The notes beneath the pieces are model-generated. The model saw only the letters and a program-made list of their open reading frames with translations, was not told where the DNA came from and did no database searches. 6,608 bases of DNA from Cytophagaceae bacterium (lineage in GTDB: Bacteria > Bacteroidota > Bacteroidia > Cytophagales > Cytophagaceae), in contig JAGKWN010000167.1 in NCBI GenBank assembly GCA_021151805.1, forward strand, positions 1 to 6,608, given 5' to 3'. Shown here one piece after another: positions 6,579 to 6,608 of this stretch (the first letter of the stretch is position 1; each line of letters begins with the position of its first letter). The position numbers were made by a program, and so were the translations under genes.

Positions 6579-6608
6579 TCCCGATCCCGATAGTTATCAG
6601 GATCGGGA
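6579..6608 (+). terminator. GC-rich hairpin, probable intrinsic terminator or palindromic repeat, cut by the window edge
   Basis: TCCCGATCC (6579-6587) and GGATCGGGA (6600-6608) are perfect 9-bp arms. The 12 bases between contain a further GATA-GT-TATC dyad (6589-6598), so almost the whole 30 bp is self-complementary with one C/A mismatch. It is preceded by an A-rich run and GTTCCG at 6573-6578. If the stem continues symmetrically, the bases just outside the window should read CGGAAC followed by Ts, as in a bidirectional terminator. CCCGATAG/CTATCGGG-type palindromes are, from memory, common at gene ends in Bacteroidota. Confidence 0.65.

Overview
The window looks like a piece of a Bacteroidota chromosome, most likely a Cytophaga-like glycan degrader. 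The evidence is moderate-to-low GC, genes without Shine-Dalgarno sites, a very large secreted multi-domain glycoside hydrolase carrying Bacteroidota-type Ig-like repeats, and a 7TMR-DISM membrane sensor. The species cannot be fixed from the sequence alone.

Layout. Positions 1-4023 (minus strand) are the 5' part, 1341 codons without a stop, of a giant secreted glucanase that runs off the left edge. Its domain order is signal peptide, GH64 (beta-1,3-glucanase), CBM6, GH5, a second CBM6 that breaks off before its end, then an array of near-identical 75-residue (225-bp) Ig-like repeats. Positions 4024-4411 are an AT-rich divergent intergenic region with several small dyads but no convincing promoter. 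Positions 4412-6220 (plus strand) encode a 602-residue protein with a periplasmic sensor-like domain, seven membrane helices (7TMR-DISM type), a cytoplasmic coiled coil and a C-terminal zinc ribbon plus helix-turn-helix resembling the N-terminal DNA-binding part of IS1595-family transposases, without the DDE nuclease. Positions 6221-6345 are a short intergenic region with nested inverted repeats. Positions 6346-6564 (plus strand) encode a 72-residue, highly charged, probably disordered protein. A strong GC-rich palindrome, probably a terminator cut by the window edge, follows it at 6579-6608.

How they may work together (inference): the membrane protein is transcribed divergently from the glucanase, and its architecture suggests a one-component sensor that binds an extracellular ligand and DNA directly from the membrane. 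It could control the neighbouring glucanase in response to beta-glucan. This membrane sensor with a transposase-type DNA-binding head is the most unusual item in the window. The second point of interest is the abrupt in-frame junction between the truncated CBM6 and the middle of an Ig-like repeat.
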